Shown here: positions 11,364-21,405 of the stretch, piece after piece | How the letters are laid out: the number at the start of each line of letters is the position of its first letter | Position numbering within the stretch: the first letter of the stretch is position 1 | The notes under the pieces: model-generated | The model's input: the letters and a program-made list of their open reading frames with translations, nothing else | Told to the model about the DNA's origin: nothing | The model's database searches: none | DNA from: Diabrotica undecimpunctata | Lineage: Eukaryota > Arthropoda > Insecta > Coleoptera > Chrysomelidae | Direction of reading: 5' to 3' | Assembly (NCBI RefSeq): GCF_040954645.1 | Contig: NC_092806.1 | Location: forward strand, 128,734,952 to 128,798,951 | Length of the DNA stretch: 64,000 nt | Position numbers and translations under genes: made by a program

Positions 11364-12926
11364 ATGCCGTTGTCGGATATATCCAGTACTCGTGAACCCA
11401 GTGAATTTGAAACAGATTCTGGCTCTGACTTCCATCCACCTTCTGATGCTGAGTCTTCTACAACTAGGGAAAGCTTCACAGAAGATGGACTTGTGGAACC
11501 TGGATCAAGTAGGGGTAAAAAACGTAAGAAAAATAATTCAGTTTGGAAAAGATCTAAGTCTAAGTTGGAAAGAAATTCAGGAAAATCATATTTGAATTCT
11601 CGTGGTAGAATTGTGTCTAAGAAACAATTTTTTCATGGAGTTTGCAGTTGTCCACGAAAGTGTCATTTGTTGTTATCTCTTGAGGAAAGAAAATATATTT
11701 TCCAAAGTTTCTACAACTTATCTGATTTTAATTTACAGACTGCTTACATTAATATAAAAGTAAATGTTGTCAATAAAGGTCGACATACAGCAGCTCAAAA
11801 CCATAATAAACGTTCTAAGACACGAATTTATACATTACCGAAAGAATCAGGTGATATGGTAACTGTTTGTAAATCATTTTTCAAAAAAGCTCTACAAGTT
11901 TCAGATGGAAGGCTCACCAGAGCTTTAATAAACAAATCAATAGGTGGCGAATTAATCACTCCGCCACTAGATAAAAGAGGCAAGCAGCCCCCTAAGAATA
12001 AGACAAGGGAAACCGATATTCAAAATATAAAAGATTTCATTAACAAATTTGCCAAATATACATCACACTATAGCCGCAACAAAAATCCTAATCGAGAGTA
12101 TCTGTCACCTGATTTAAATATCTCAAAACTTTATGATTTGTATGTGCAAGGTAAAGAACCAGAAGTGAAGGTATCCAAATTCATCTTTTCGAAAATATTT
12201 AATGAAGATTTTAATCTTCATTTCCGTTATCCTCTCACTGACACTTGCAAACGATGTGACTCTTATAACATGAAAATAAAAAGCTGTGTAGGTGTAGAAA
12301 AAAGCAGAATGGAAACAGAGAAAGAGTTACACCTGCGGAAGGCAGAAGCAGCTCGAAGTGGAATGAAGGAAGATGCAGCCAAGAATAAAGATACCACAAC
12401 AGTAATTACATTTGATTTGATGAAAACTTTAGCTACTCCTAGTATTTCTACGGGAGTGGCTTATTACAAAAGACAGTTGTGGACGTATTGTTTTGGCATC
12501 CACAATTTAACGACAGGACAGATACACATGTATGTATGGCATGAAGGCATAGCCTCACGTGGCCCACAAGAAATTGGTTCTTGCATTTTACACTACGTAA
12601 AAACATATGTTAACACACCAGTTTTGATCTTGTACAGCGACCAATGCGGAGGTCAGAATCGAAATATTAAACTGGCATCTATTTGTACATACATGAGCGT
12701 CTCCAATACTTTCAGTCCCACAGTCATACATCACAAGTTTCTAGTTTCCGGTCACTCGTATTTGCCATGTGACAGAGACTTTGGAGTGATCGAAAAACAA
12801 AAACGATATTTTAAAGACATTTTTTTGCCAGACGATTGGGTGAAAGTTATTTCCAGTTCCAAAAAGAAGAACAAATTTCAGGTATTTAAAATGACCTCTG
12901 AAAATTTTAAGTGTACTGAAAACTAG
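11364..12926 (+). CDS. DUF7869-like putative transposase (main reading frame)
   Basis: 520 codons, the longest open frame in the window. An acidic, Ser-rich N-terminus (residues 1-50) and a Lys/Arg-rich patch (50-70) precede a Cys cluster CSCPRKCH (94-101). A basic DNA-binding-like middle region and a second pair CKRC (295-298) follow. The C-terminal half looks like an RNase-H-fold nuclease: Asp351 in ITFDL, Asp426 in YSDQCGGQN, His464 in SGHS, and Asp470/Asp472/Glu477 in CDRDFGVIEK. I infer DDE/D-type catalysis from this spacing; it is not established. The start was chosen as the first Met after the splice acceptor. The frame closes at TAG 12924, but the family's C-terminus continues in another frame. 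Confidence 0.85.
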   Translation: MPLSDISSTREPSEFETDSGSDFHPPSDAESSTTRESFTEDGLVEPGSSRGKKRKKNNSVWKRSKSKLERNSGKSYLNSRGRIVSKKQFFHGVCSCPRKCHLLLSLEERKYIFQSFYNLSDFNLQTAYINIKVNVVNKGRHTAAQNHNKRSKTRIYTLPKESGDMVTVCKSFFKKALQVSDGRLTRALINKSIGGELITPPLDKRGKQPPKNKTRETDIQNIKDFINKFAKYTSHYSRNKNPNREYLSPDLNISKLYDLYVQGKEPEVKVSKFIFSKIFNEDFNLHFRYPLTDTCKRCDSYNMKIKSCVGVEKSRMETEKELHLRKAEAARSGMKEDAAKNKDTTTVITFDLMKTLATPSISTGVAYYKRQLWTYCFGIHNLTTGQIHMYVWHEGIASRGPQEIGSCILHYVKTYVNTPVLILYSDQCGGQNRNIKLASICTYMSVSNTFSPTVIHHKFLVSGHSYLPCDRDFGVIEKQKRYFKDIFLPDDWVKVISSSKKKNKFQVFKMTSENFKCTEN

Positions 12927-13291
12927 AGAAGTTACTTACAAACCGAAAAAAAGGAGAGCAAGATATAAAAGTAGAATGGCTTAAAATACAGTGGCTAATG
13001 TTCAAATCAGAAGAGCCATTCAAAATTTATTTTATGTATTCTAATAACGAGAGTGTATTATTTAATCGTGTTGACGTCACAAAAAAAAGAACAGACGTCT
13101 TTCAGATAAAAAGAGAAGACTTCTACTTGGACATCCTCTATCCTGCTGGAAGACCCATAGAGCAACTAAAGTATAAAGACCTTCAGAGTCTTCTTCCTTA
13201 CATTCCGCCGGTCTATCATGAATTTTACATAAACCTGAAGACAAACGTGGAGGCAGTAGATAATGATATTGGATCGGAAACAGATGAATAG
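12920..13291 (+). pseudogene. C-terminal part of the DUF7869-like protein, shifted frame
   Basis: Continues in the -1 frame directly from the end of the main frame: KLEKLLTNRKKGEQDIKVEW, then FKIYFMY, an RPIEQLKYKDLQSLLP block and IPPVYHEFYINL, ending at 13291. That closing pattern (Lys-Asp-Leu, Ile-Pro, Tyr, Phe-Tyr) matches how the family ends elsewhere, so I read this as the true C-terminus separated by a one-base slip near 12920. The complete protein would be about 640 residues. A later internal ATG at 12998 would give only 97 residues. Confidence 0.75.
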
Positions 13292-13366
13292 GTGACCCAA
13301 GTGAAAGTTATATGTTTTTTCGTAAAAGCTTAATATTTGACATAGTGGCCCAACTAACTTTTTTTT
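13289..13366. repeat. Right subterminal repeats GTGGCCCAA
   Basis: GTGACCCAAGTGAAAG at about 13292 and GTGGCCCAACTAAC at about 13345 mirror the left subterminal words of the same transposon and lie between the stop codon and the right TIR. Confidence 0.6.
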
Positions 13367-13849
13367 GTAGAAAAAAAGATTTTTTTTTGTTAATTTTTTG
13401 CGCATTCGACTCATATAATGTATTAGGTTCCAGAAATGTTTGTGTAAGTGAATAAAATAATACTGGTTAATAAAAAAAACTGGTTTCATTTTTAGCTCAA
13501 TTCTTTATTTGCCGATACCTCAAAACATCAATTTTACACTTAGGCCACTCTGCTTCTGAGCGACTCATTTAATCCCACTGGTTATTAACACTTATCATGT
13601 TCCCGACCAAATTCCAGTTGCGTTACACGATGGTGTCTCTGGAGTCTGGGAACTTTTATTGGTACATATAATTTGAAACTAGCTTCTTTAAGTGTTTTCT
13701 TGCTGTGCGCTCACCTATGGTATTTTTGCACTAAAATTTAAACAGTTAAAGGTTAAACATTAAGTTTCTCGTGGACATTAAGTAAAATCGAATTTCCAAA
13801 AACTTGTCAAACAAACACGCAAAATATTCAGGGCAAGTGCGAAGTTTTA

Positions 13850-14790
13850 CAACAAAATTCGTTAAACTCTAGACAAAAAGAGTATAATCAAGAGTCGATA
13901 ATCTCTGCGCCGAGTTTTCAACATCCTCTCTGACGTCTTCTTCAGGACTTCCAGGGTCTCAGTCTCCTGAGCCACCAGACACTATTACACTCTATACTAG
14001 TAACTGCACTACTGGAACTGGGGACAGCGGACGGATCATTTATACCGTCGATGATGACGTAGTTTGGGAGGAGAGGTTGGCGCGAAGATTTATGATGGCG
14101 GGATTTTGATTGATCAGACAATATTTCCTTTATGAAAAGTCTTGATGTCGAAGGGAACCGGATACCGCCATCTTTTTTATTAAGATAATTTGGCCTTTTT
14201 TAATCTCTGTAGCCTCTCAGATAATTCTTGGTTTATAGGAGCCGATGGGGCCTATGGTGCTGTAGTTTTTACAAAAAATTTTGTGACCTGTATAAAGATG
14301 GTTTTGACTTAAGCTGAAAGTTAATCAGAATTGCGAACAGAAATGGAATGTTTATAAAGCCTATTTTGGATTCTACGATTCGTTTGGCCTACATAAGATC
14401 AGGGGCAGTCTGCACAAGGAATTTCATAAACTCCGTGTTTTTCATTTGAAATGTTGTCTTTGATTCATCGGACAACAGATGAATGTTTTTATTGGAGGCT
14501 AAATATTGTCTTTATTTCTTTTGATTTAAGGATTTTGTCAGTGACACCTTTGATGTAAAAAAGTTTTTTGTAAGATCAGGAGCTGAATCTTTGGGTTAAA
14601 ATTGAGTGAAAGATTGATGCCTGCGGATGCTCCTATTGATGTGATTTTTGCAGTAACCATTGTAGATGAGGGCTAGTTTTAAAGTAGAGAGCTCAGCGGA
14701 TCTGCTTGCATAATCGCAAAGGCGTATTGATCTGGAAACAAGAGTATTAATGACTAAATTAATTTGTGAAGGTGGTAAATTTAACAATCT
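13850..14790 (-). pseudogene. Penelope-like element: RT end and GIY-YIG endonuclease
   Basis: Minus strand. An open piece (14596-14787) with NTLVSRSIRLCDYASRSAEL and IYNGYCKNHINRSI matches the region after the RT in Penelope-like elements. Near 14400-14440 comes KHGVYEIPCADCP, a stop, then SYVGQTNRRIQNRLYKH: the GVY and YVG pair of the GIY-YIG nuclease followed by its Arg. This arrangement (RT then C-terminal GIY-YIG) is diagnostic of Penelope-like retroelements. The copy is 5'-truncated at about 14790 and has several stops. Sequence down to about 13860 is the likely 3' region. Confidence 0.85.
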
Positions 14791-15714
14791 AAAAATTGAA
14801 TAAAATACTTTTTGAGTATCAAAATTGCTTAATATTTTAGAGTGCTAATTTACATTAATCAATAAGTTAGCGGTAACGTACTTGTCAAAAGTTTTGATAA
14901 ATTATGTAATATTTTTAATGGTATCTCTACTCGTATAACTAATGTATTTAACGAGCTGTTTATTATATATTTATCTTGAAGGTCACATTGCTAGATTGGA
15001 AAATTGATAACAGTAACAACATAAATAACAATGAAGTTATTTGCAATCCATATAGAGGGTTCCTACCGCTTTATTATTGGCAAATTGTCTCTCTTAACTA
15101 ACATTAAAGCTATAACGATATATGTGATGGTAGAGATGACTGTGCTTGTCCTTGGTTTTTGGTTAGAGTCGTAATTTTATTAAATTATCTACAAAATAGT
15201 ATATGGATATGTCGTCAAACCCAATTTAATATAAATAACTTTTAGAGAATTTGTCGTCGACCGATTGGGACAAGAATGAAAATTAACGAAATAAGTACAC
15301 TTTACATATAGAAATAAAGAACTGTACAATTTAAAAAGTATTGTTTATTTTAACAACTTTTAGAATATGAAAAATAATCCACAAATCATTAGATAAAATA
15401 TTGTATATTATAATTAAATTATTTTATGTCAAAAAGTCAATATATAAAAATAAGTTATGTTACTTTTGAAAAGGCTATTTTCTATTATTTAGGTGATATA
15501 TAGGTGATAATTTTTTCCTAAGCAAGTTTGATGTGATTTTATTTGTTCTTCCTTGATCGTAAAGTAACACTAGAAATTAATTTGAAAAAAAAAATCTGTT
15601 AACTTCGATTTTTAAGCTGTTTTATAGGTATTCAAGAATATTCATTTTAAAACTATAATTAGTTTTTTTCTATCACGTCAAATTTTTTTCTATATATTAT
15701 ATATATTCAGAGAT
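14791..15714. other. AT-rich stretch, nothing recognised
   Basis: No coding similarity or repeat structure was seen. Confidence 0.45.
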
Positions 15715-17400
15715 TCTACAGTATTCACTGCCTTCCCTCGCTCAACCATTTCCATCTCTCTCTGTTGTCCTATGCTCCATCGTTTAGGCCTCTCTTACTC
15801 ATGGCGTCGTCTACTTCGTTCCTCCAGGATTTTCGGGGTTGTCCTCTTTTCCTCCTTCCTATGGGGCTCCATTCGGTTATTCTCTTTATCTATCTGCTGT
15901 CGCTAGTTCTTCTTACATGTCCATACGACTTTAGTCTTGTTTGTTCTATATATGTTAGTATGTCTGTTTCTATTGATGTTCTTTGCTTTATTTCGTCATT
16001 ACTTCTCCTATCCATTCTTGTTACTCTGCAGCATCTTCGCAGGCATTCCATCTTTGTTGCTACTATCTTAAGTATTTGAATTTATCCCTTCCTTTGATTG
16101 TTACGTTGTCATCAATCTGTAGATCTTCTATGCCTTCTTCACTTGTAGATAGGTACTCTGTTTTCGCGAGGTTAATATCTAGGACAGCCTTGGTATATTC
16201 TTCTTGTAGTTTCTTTAACATGTAGCTGAGGTCGTCTTGGTCTTGTACAATCACTACTTGATCGGCTGCAAAGCTTAAAGTATATAGGTATTCGTTCCGT
16301 ACCGGTACTCCCATGCCTTCGCATTTTCTTTTCTATGTAGTCAAGGCTTTCTCTGAGTATATTTTGAATAGGGTTGGAGATGTGGAACAACCCTGCAGGG
16401 GCCCTTTTGTTGTGGTGAAGTCTCCTATGATTCTGTTTCCCATTTTAATGGACACTTTATTTTCTTTATACAGAGCTTTTGTAGCTTCTATGAGTTCCGT
16501 CTGTATTTCTAATTTGTGTGTGTATATGTGGTCTATGCACGATCTTCCTGTCGTGAAGCCAGCCTGATCCTCCCCGATTTTGCCTTTTATTGCTTGCTCT
16601 ATCTTTTCTCGCAGTATCTTCCCATATAATCTTCCTATTGATGATATTACGCTTATTCCTTTGTAGTTTTCGCATCGTTGTCTATTTCCTTTCTTAAATA
16701 TAGATGTCATATATGCCTTCGTCCATTCCTTTGTCAGCTGTTCTCCGTTTATGGCTTTTTACGCTGTAATTTTTTTTATCCGTATTTTATAAGCTCAGGT
16801 GAGATGTGTCTAGGTCCCGGTGCTTTCTTATTTTTGATTGCTTTTATGGCCGTTCTCATTTCCCTATTTGTTATTTCTATTTCTTGTTGTAGGAATCTGC
16901 TTCTTTTTCGCCTGTTTTCTTTTCCAATGAATTGTGTTCTTTGTTCTGTTAACAGTTTCTTGTAATAGTCCTTTCATTCTTTGTCCTGTATATTTTGAGT
17001 TTTGTTTCAATCCTCTCAGTACTTTCCATGACTCCGAAGTTCTTGTACCTCCTATGTATGTTTCAATATTTAAGCAGGTTATTTCCCATTCTTCATTCTT
17101 TTGTTGTATTATTTGTTTTTTCACTTGTCTATCTTTTTCTCTATATTCTTTATAAACTTTATCGTTGTTTGTAGTCAGCCATTTTCTGTATAGTTGCTTT
17201 TTTCTTTAATTATTCTTTTTGTTGGTTCATTTATTTCATAATAGTGCTGTTTATTTGTTATATGTTCTTTTTCTCCAAGGGCTTCGAATGCTGCTTGTTT
17301 TATACTCGCCTTTATATTCTTTTTTTCTCTTACCCACAATCTACCATAGATCATACTATTGCTTTGCTATTGGCTGATATTAACCTTCTCCGATAAATAG
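15715..17400 (-). pseudogene. LINE ORF2 (RT) remnant, FAAD variant
   Basis: Minus strand, in pieces with frame breaks. The linker lies at 16864-17124. The RT palm and fingers (16333-16710) show CENYKGISVISSIGRLYGKI, GEDQAGFTTGRSCIDHIYT and KGPLQGCSTSPTLFKIY. The active-site piece (16063-16314) reads LSFAADQVVIVQDQDDLSYM. The usual FADD is FAAD here, so a catalytic Asp is lost. The C-terminus continues to about 15715 and ends in a short AT-rich tail. It is the same family as 22345-23720 and 58841-60220. Confidence 0.85.
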
Positions 17401-17539
17401 AATTTGAAAAGCGGAAATTGAAGTGATTGCTGCTCCACAATGGAAATTTATTTGGTTCAGTTCCGCTAGGCTATTCGGTTTGTTTGAATAGAAAATATAA
17501 AGACACAAAGAGAGTTGTATTTTGACCTTAAAATGATCT

Positions 17540-18090
17540 GCTGTCCTTGGACAGCAATGTGGATATATAAATTATCATCGCTTTTTGTGTATGTGAGACA
17601 AACAGACCTCGTGAGAAACATTGGGTTCAAGGGAATTGGCTGCCAAAATCTGACCTGAAATCAGATGAAAATATTGTACATCAACCACTTGATGGAACAA
17701 AAAAAACCATTATATTTCCACCTTGAGATATAAAATTGGGTCTCATGAAACATTTCGTTTAACTTTGATAATTAAAGGAGACTGTTTGAACTATCCTCTT
17801 TCCTAGCCTGTTATTTGAAAAAATAAAGGCCGGTTCTTTTGATTGGCAACAGTTTCGGCAGCTCCTTAAAGATGAATATTTCACCCGAACAATGTCAGTA
17901 ATTGAAAAGAATGGTTATTTGGATTTCAAAAGTATTTTTAAAGACTTTTTTGGAAATATACGAATACAGAATTACGCTGGAATCGTCTAGCAACTTTTGG
18001 AGTGTTTCAAATTGCAAGGTTCAACATGAGCATCAAAGTGCATTGAACGATTTCATCAACAATTTGAAGATCATGGAGTCACAGTATTAG
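17540..18090 (+). pseudogene. Remnant of a multi-copy ORF of unknown function
   Basis: Across two or three frames the translation reads YHRFLCMCETNRPREKHWVQ, then KKTIIFPP and DIKLGLMKHFV, then an open stretch IKAGSFDWQQFRQLLKDEYF with KNGYLDFKSIFKDFFGN. I recognise this as a repetitive protein family seen in many animal genomes (PPLHIKLGLMKQFV-type motif), but I do not know its biochemical role or which transposon carries it. Stops and frameshifts show it is dead. Confidence 0.5.
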
Positions 18091-18129
18091 TTTAAATCGT
18101 ATTTAACTATTGTTAAAGCATCCAGCGAG

Positions 18130-19075
18130 AATGTTCCCAGATTCAACACTCCAAAAAAAAAGCTGCCATAGGCAAAATTTGCATAGTTATTTTTGGATTC
18201 AAAGGCCAAAAGTTGGTTAAAACAATTTACAGATTTAGGACAACGAAATTGTTGTACGCTGTTTTGAGTTGCCAACCTGTATATTATAATAATATAAACT
18301 TTAGACGTACTAAAAAAATTCAAAAACCTCTTTATTTGATTATTAGTCATCATCAAAACGATGATTCAAGTTTTTTACCTTTTTGCCATTGAGACTTTTT
18401 TAGAATATATGATATTTTGTATGACATTAAAATTAAAGATAATATTTATCTACTCTTTTTTTATTGTACTTTTATTTGCAGCTATTTTTCCAAGTTATTT
18501 TTATTTATTACTGTACATAATTTTTGTTCAATGTCCATTAGCCGTAATACTGATGTGGTTCATACCATGTACGAGTACTAGAATACATATTTTTAAATTT
18601 TTTTATATTTTATACTGTATCATTATCTGCAAAATATTCTAATGTACTTTTTATTCGGTGAGAATTATTAATTTTATTAATGAATGTATTTTTTGTTACA
18701 GGTATGAAGTTTTATTCAGTATTCACAGTGTGAGTAACATTTTGTAGAATGCAATAGCAATTACTGATATGTACATTTAAATTATTCATGCTAATTATAG
18801 CAATTATTATGATATTATAAATGTTTTATCCGTTATACAGTTTATTAAGATAAATAAGCAAAATATTTATAAAAACATTTATTTCTTGTAGTAGGATATG
18901 ATTTTATTAATTATTTATTGCTTATGTTGGCGCTGGGTGAAAAAAGTTACTAAAGATCTTAATCAGTTTCAGGGATAAAAGTAAAACATACGATTCAGGA
19001 TTTTAAGTAGAAGACTCTCGTTCTATTATCAAGCGGTCAGTAATATTATATTTTAAAAATATAGAAAGATACCTA
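18130..19075. other. Very AT-rich stretch, nothing recognised
   Basis: A 93-codon hydrophobic open frame at 18361-18642 is what AT-rich sequence gives by chance (Phe, Ile, Leu, Tyr). No element ends were seen. Confidence 0.45.
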
Positions 19076-19119
19076 TACATTAGGCCCATTAACCACTTTT
19101 TCGCAATCTCACTTCAATC

Positions 19120-19498
19120 TACACCAACAAAATTAATCCATATATGACCGAACTCAAAAACAAAACAAATATTGACGAGAAACTAGCCAAATCCCTTCAT
19201 AATTACAATAGCTATGATCCTAGATTTTACTTTCTCCCCAAAATTCACAACTGAAGATGCGACCCATATTATCGTCAATAAATGCTCCGAACACGAATGT
19301 AGCTCAATTTCTAACGAACATTATTTCACAAGCATACAATTATAATAATTAAATTCAGTTCAGGGAATTTAATAATAATTATCAATTACCTAGAGTATTT
19401 GACTTAGTAAGCTTTGAAGTAGTATCCTTGTTAACAAATCTTCCACTTTCCAGTGTATTAACGACTCTCAGCAACCATTGGAATCAAATCCAACTGAA
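19120..19498 (+). pseudogene. Penelope-like reverse transcriptase fragment
   Basis: Three consecutive reading-frame pieces give YDPRFYFLPKIHN, then MRPILSSINAPNTNVAQFLT followed by NIISQAYN, then LPRVFDLVSFEVVSLLTNLP. The LPKIHK, RPIVSS and LVSFDVVSLFTNIPL-type words in this order are the N-terminal half of the Penelope RT. Two frame breaks and a stop make it a pseudogene. It ends near the (AT)n tract at 19523. Confidence 0.85.
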
Positions 19499-19521
19499 TC
19501 CAAATTGAATATATTTTAAAC

Positions 19522-19522
<1 letters not shown>

Positions 19523-19591
<69 letters not shown>
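19523..19591. repeat. (AT)n microsatellite
   Basis: About 34 AT dinucleotides next to the Penelope RT remnant. An apparent 61-codon minus-strand frame through it is a repeat artefact. Confidence 0.95.
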
Positions 19592-19594
<3 letters not shown>

Positions 19595-19719
19595 TCTTCT
19601 TTCTGAAAAAGCCGCCTTTTGATAACCGTGTAGGAATGTATGTAATTATAGGGCGTGTTCAGAGATTTTTCGTTAACGCAATTAAGTGTTATTACTCTCA
19701 CAAAAAATATCTAGAGTAA

Positions 19720-20204
19720 AATCGTGTATAACATAGCCCGAGGGAAATATTTGTGCAATGTTTTGTTCTTTTTGCAGAAGCCAATAGAGTCCGGGTGAAA
19801 AGTTTGTTCACACGGAAGAAATTTGCATAAGTCGGTTGCCAAATTCTTCGAAATGATCTTTAAATAAACTTTTTCGGTTATAGATATGCGTTAGTTATGG
19901 AAATTTAAAGAGTGCCCATTCACTTCTTTACACGAAGAATTATCAGTGTATCTTATAATTTTAAAAATACCGATATTTATTGTGTTAAAATGGGGAAATG
20001 GAAACAGAAACCAAGATTTAAAGAACGTAAATTACACCATTTTATAGGGATGAAAATGTCCATTCACTTCTTTACACAAAGAATTATCAGTGTGTCTTAT
20101 AATTTTAAAAATACCGATATTTATTGTGTTAAAATGGGGAAATGGAAACAGAAACCAAGATTTAAAGAATGTAAATTGCATCATTTTATAGGGATGAAAA
20201 TGTA
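19720..20204. repeat. Dispersed repeat with a 144-bp tandem dimer
   Basis: The segment at 19720-19916 is related to 28846-29030 (shared words such as TGGATGAAAAG/GGGTGAAAAG, ACACGGAAGAAAT and TTTTTCGGTTAT). It leads into two head-to-tail copies of a 144-bp unit, 19917-20060 and 20061-20204, each starting CATTCACTTCTTTACAC and differing at only a few bases. Because 144 is divisible by three, a frame stays open through both copies (19912-20256), but nothing suggests a protein. Confidence 0.75.
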
Positions 20205-20455
20205 CAAAGAAAAAATAATATACACAATTTTTTTTATTTATTTATTTTCCAAGTAAATATTTGCGATATGTCCTGTTTGGACCATAATTAAATTTAATAA
20301 TTCAATCAAAGAGGAATCAACATGAGCGAAGATTAGCTGCTGGTGCTTGCACCTTCCGAATTAAATTGAACTAAAATTAATATTAAAAAGATTGTCTTAT
20401 ATTTTACACAATTTACTTATTAAATCTATCTGTTAAATTCAAGAGATTGTATCTC

Positions 20456-20695
20456 TTAAGTCTTCTCAGTTTCCTGCTGTTTAACTAACCTCTTTAAATA
20501 CCCAGCACTACACTTTTTTATTTCTTCGCGTACACCACTCTCTGAAAGATCACAGTATGTGACTTCCTTAGAGATGTAGTATGGTGCACTAACAATCTGC
20601 CTAAAGACCTTCGACTGGAACCACTGCAAGATTTCAATATTAAAAAATCCACAAGGAAAATAAATTCCTGTAGTTGGCTGTATACCATGTATCAC
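20456..20695 (-). pseudogene. Jockey-type LINE C-terminal fragment
   Basis: Minus strand: ILQWFQSKVFRQIVSAPYYI, then SKEVTYCDLSESGVREEIKK and SAGYLKRL. This is the typical C-terminal end of jockey-like polymerases (RQI-NAPWYVSN pattern, DL, EEI, YLKRL). Only about 80 residues remain. Its left side meets the inverted repeat at 20703-21405. Confidence 0.65.
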
Positions 20696-20702
20696 AAAAA
20701 TA

Positions 20703-21405
20703 GGTTTAATCTTTGTATATAGGTATATTTAAAAACCCTTAAAAGGGCTACATCAAAAAACACAAACGTTTTCGGAATAATAATTCCATCATCAGGTTAA
20801 AATGCCTAAAATAAGTATAAACCATTTAATTAAAACAAACTTGATTGAAATGTTGACTAAGGTTAAAAAAGCAAAATGGTTATACTTACAGGTTAACATA
20901 TTATTATGTAATATGTTAACTGTAGGCTGCAGAAATATTATGTATAACTAACGCTGTTCCATGGTGCATTGACATTCTGTTTTCGACACCGTTCATAGGT
21001 ACTTTGTCAATCAGTTACCAGCTGTTGTCCGTTTGAAGAGGTTTACTCTTCGGACCCTGGAACTCACGTGAGGCATGGTTATGTGTTGCCTGAAGTTAAA
21101 TCTAATAAAGTATTAAACATCACTCACTTTTAAACAACAACATGTACATTTTTTGCTAACTTCAATTTTTTGTAAAGGGTTGTACCCTAATATTTTGGTG
21201 GCTCAGGCATGTTAACCTGTAAGTATAACCATTTTGCTTTTTTAACCTTAGTCAACATTTCAATCAAGTTTGTTTTAATTAAATGGTTTATACTTATTGT
21301 AGGCATTTTAACCTCATGGAATTATTATTCCGAAACTTTTGTGTTTTTTTTTATGTAGCCCTTTTTTGGGTTTTTAAATATACCTATATAAAAAGATTAA
21401 ACCTC
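20703..21405. repeat. Inverted repeat with ~200-bp arms
   Basis: Arms 20703-20900 and 21207-21405 are inverted copies with few differences, separated by a ~300-bp unique centre. Each arm contains GGAATTATTATTCCGAAA and a GGGCTACAT word. Inverted long terminal segments of this kind occur in Penelope-like copies and in foldback elements. The left arm on the minus strand has CTGATGA before the GGAAT/ATTCC hairpin and GAAA, recalling a hammerhead core, but no matching stem I was found. Confidence 0.7.

Larger units (their letters stand above)
10696..13566 (+). mobile_element. Complete-looking DNA transposon with DUF7869-like protein
   Basis: A 2,871-bp element. Its first 24 bases (10696-10719, beginning GAGTCGCTCAGAAGCAGAGT) are the exact inverted copy of the last 24 (13543-13566). 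ATTT flanks both sides (10692-10695 and 13567-13570) as a 4-bp target duplication. Inside are a 5'UTR intron, one long reading frame, and copies of GTGGCCCAA near both ends. It is by far the best preserved element in the window. The protein does not look like Tc1/mariner, hAT, piggyBac or PIF transposases; it looks like a multi-copy insect family I know as DUF7869-containing. Confidence 0.85.

Noticed and set aside
12912..12926. Programmed -1 ribosomal frameshift in the DUF7869-like gene
   Set aside because: The site TGAAAACTAG is not a proper X-XXY-YYZ slippery heptamer and no downstream structure is obvious. A simple mutation is more likely.
15765..17155. Several plus-strand frames of 60-104 codons
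   Set aside because: They are antisense shadows of the minus-strand LINE polymerase, rich in Phe, Leu and Ser.
18361..18642. 93-codon hydrophobic frame that could suggest a membrane protein
   Set aside because: Composition is what very AT-rich DNA yields by chance. No start context, domain or neighbour supports it.
19516..19701. Minus-strand frame with an Ile-Tyr run
   Set aside because: Translation of an (AT)n microsatellite.
20761..20810. Hammerhead-like core on the minus strand (CTGATGA, GGAAT/ATTCC hairpin, GAAA)
   Set aside because: No complementary strands for stem I were found on either side, and the sister arm at 21300 has lost CTGATGA. Kept only as a note on the inverted repeat.
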